Program-made: the position numbers and the translations under genes
DNA from: Nitrosomonadales bacterium
GTDB lineage: Bacteria > Pseudomonadota > Gammaproteobacteria > Burkholderiales > SG8-41
Length of the DNA: 6,891 bases
Assembly (NCBI GenBank): GCA_009885185.1
Contig: VFLF01000928.1
Span: 1 to 6,891 of the forward strand
Direction: 5' to 3'
Notes under the pieces: generated by a model
Told to the model about the DNA's origin: nothing
Database searches by the model: none
The model's input: only the letters and a program-made list of their open reading frames with translations
Part shown: positions 6,688 through 6,891 of the stretch, piece by piece
Layout: each line of letters starts with the position of its first letter
How positions within the stretch are numbered: position 1 is the first letter of the stretch

Positions 6688-6693
6688 CTCCTT
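6688..6693 (-). promoter_or_regulatory. Shine-Dalgarno sequence of the VOC gene
   Basis: The minus strand reads AAGGAG with 11 bases to the ATG at 6676. It is the only strong ribosome-binding site among the gene starts in this window and lies inside the short gap after the upstream gene, which supports both the chosen start and co-transcription. Confidence 0.7.
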
Positions 6694-6704
6694 GTTATTT
6701 CATC

Positions 6705-6891
6705 TCAGCGTATCGGTAAAAACACCGCCGTGGCGAGGCTTTGCGCCACCTTGACCACGGTGCGACCGTAACGCCCGGCCAACACTTTGGACAATACATC
6801 GAGGCCGGCGATCATTTTGCCGAATTCGCGCTCGAAGCTGAGGTTGGGCACGGGGCCGGCGCTTTCGTTCGACAGCAAAAACAGTTCACCC
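6705..6891 (-). CDS. C-terminal end of an unidentified protein, possibly cyclophilin-like (cut by window edge)
   Basis: An open frame enters from the right edge and ends at the TGA at 6707-6705, giving 61 complete codons. The sequence begins GELFLLSNESAGPVPNLSFE, continues REFGKMIAGLDVLSKVLAGR and ends SLATAVFLPIR. The middle recalls the end of cyclophilin-type peptidyl-prolyl isomerases, where an FG-x-V-x-x-G-x-DV-x-x-x-I pattern follows a short P-x-L-D-x loop, but the fit is by eye and the catalytic part lies outside the window. The frame has normal codon use and stops 28 bases before the VOC gene, so it is most likely a real gene and the upstream member of the same operon. I cannot name its function with confidence. 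Confidence 0.7.
   Translation of the reverse strand, partial: GELFLLSNESAGPVPNLSFEREFGKMIAGLDVLSKVLAGRYGRTVVKVAQSLATAVFLPIR

Overview
The window is GC-rich, densely coding bacterial DNA. It most likely comes from a betaproteobacterium of the Burkholderiales or a close relative. The main clue is two side-by-side, non-identical Bug/TctC-type periplasmic binding proteins without their TctA/TctB membrane partners, which is the habit of the expanded Bug families in that group. This assignment is inferred from gene content, not from a marker gene.

Layout from left to right. Positions 1-296 (minus) hold the N-terminal part of a Bug binding protein that runs off the left edge. A 63-base AT-rich gap separates it from a complete second Bug protein at 360-1361 (minus). 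A 154-base divergent intergenic region (1362-1515) carries two short perfect inverted repeats and weak promoter-like hexamers. It is followed by a TauD/TfdA-type Fe(II)/2-oxoglutarate dioxygenase at 1516-2418 (plus). After a 32-base convergent gap comes the dominant feature, an 1160-residue SWIM zinc-finger/SNF2 helicase-like ATPase at 2451-5933 (minus). A 152-base gap (5934-6085) holds a hairpin, a candidate promoter and two AAACGTT-type sites. The right edge carries a two-gene minus-strand operon: an unidentified or possibly cyclophilin-like C-terminus (6705-6891) and, 28 bases downstream, a VOC/extradiol-dioxygenase-like protein (6086-6676) with a clear Shine-Dalgarno sequence.

How the parts may work together. 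The Bug proteins would capture small carboxylates or related organic anions in the periplasm. The divergently transcribed dioxygenase would oxidise a small substrate in the cytoplasm, so 360-1515-2418 looks like a small catabolic locus sharing one control region. The VOC protein belongs to a ring-cleavage-type family and may be part of another degradative operon. The SNF2 protein is probably an independent housekeeping or nucleic-acid-remodelling gene set between these metabolic units. No mobile element, CRISPR array, RNA gene or defence neighbourhood is visible. I did not find a convincing undescribed system. The most useful leads are the control regions, the altered metal-ligand position in the VOC protein and the large unassigned middle of the SNF2 protein.
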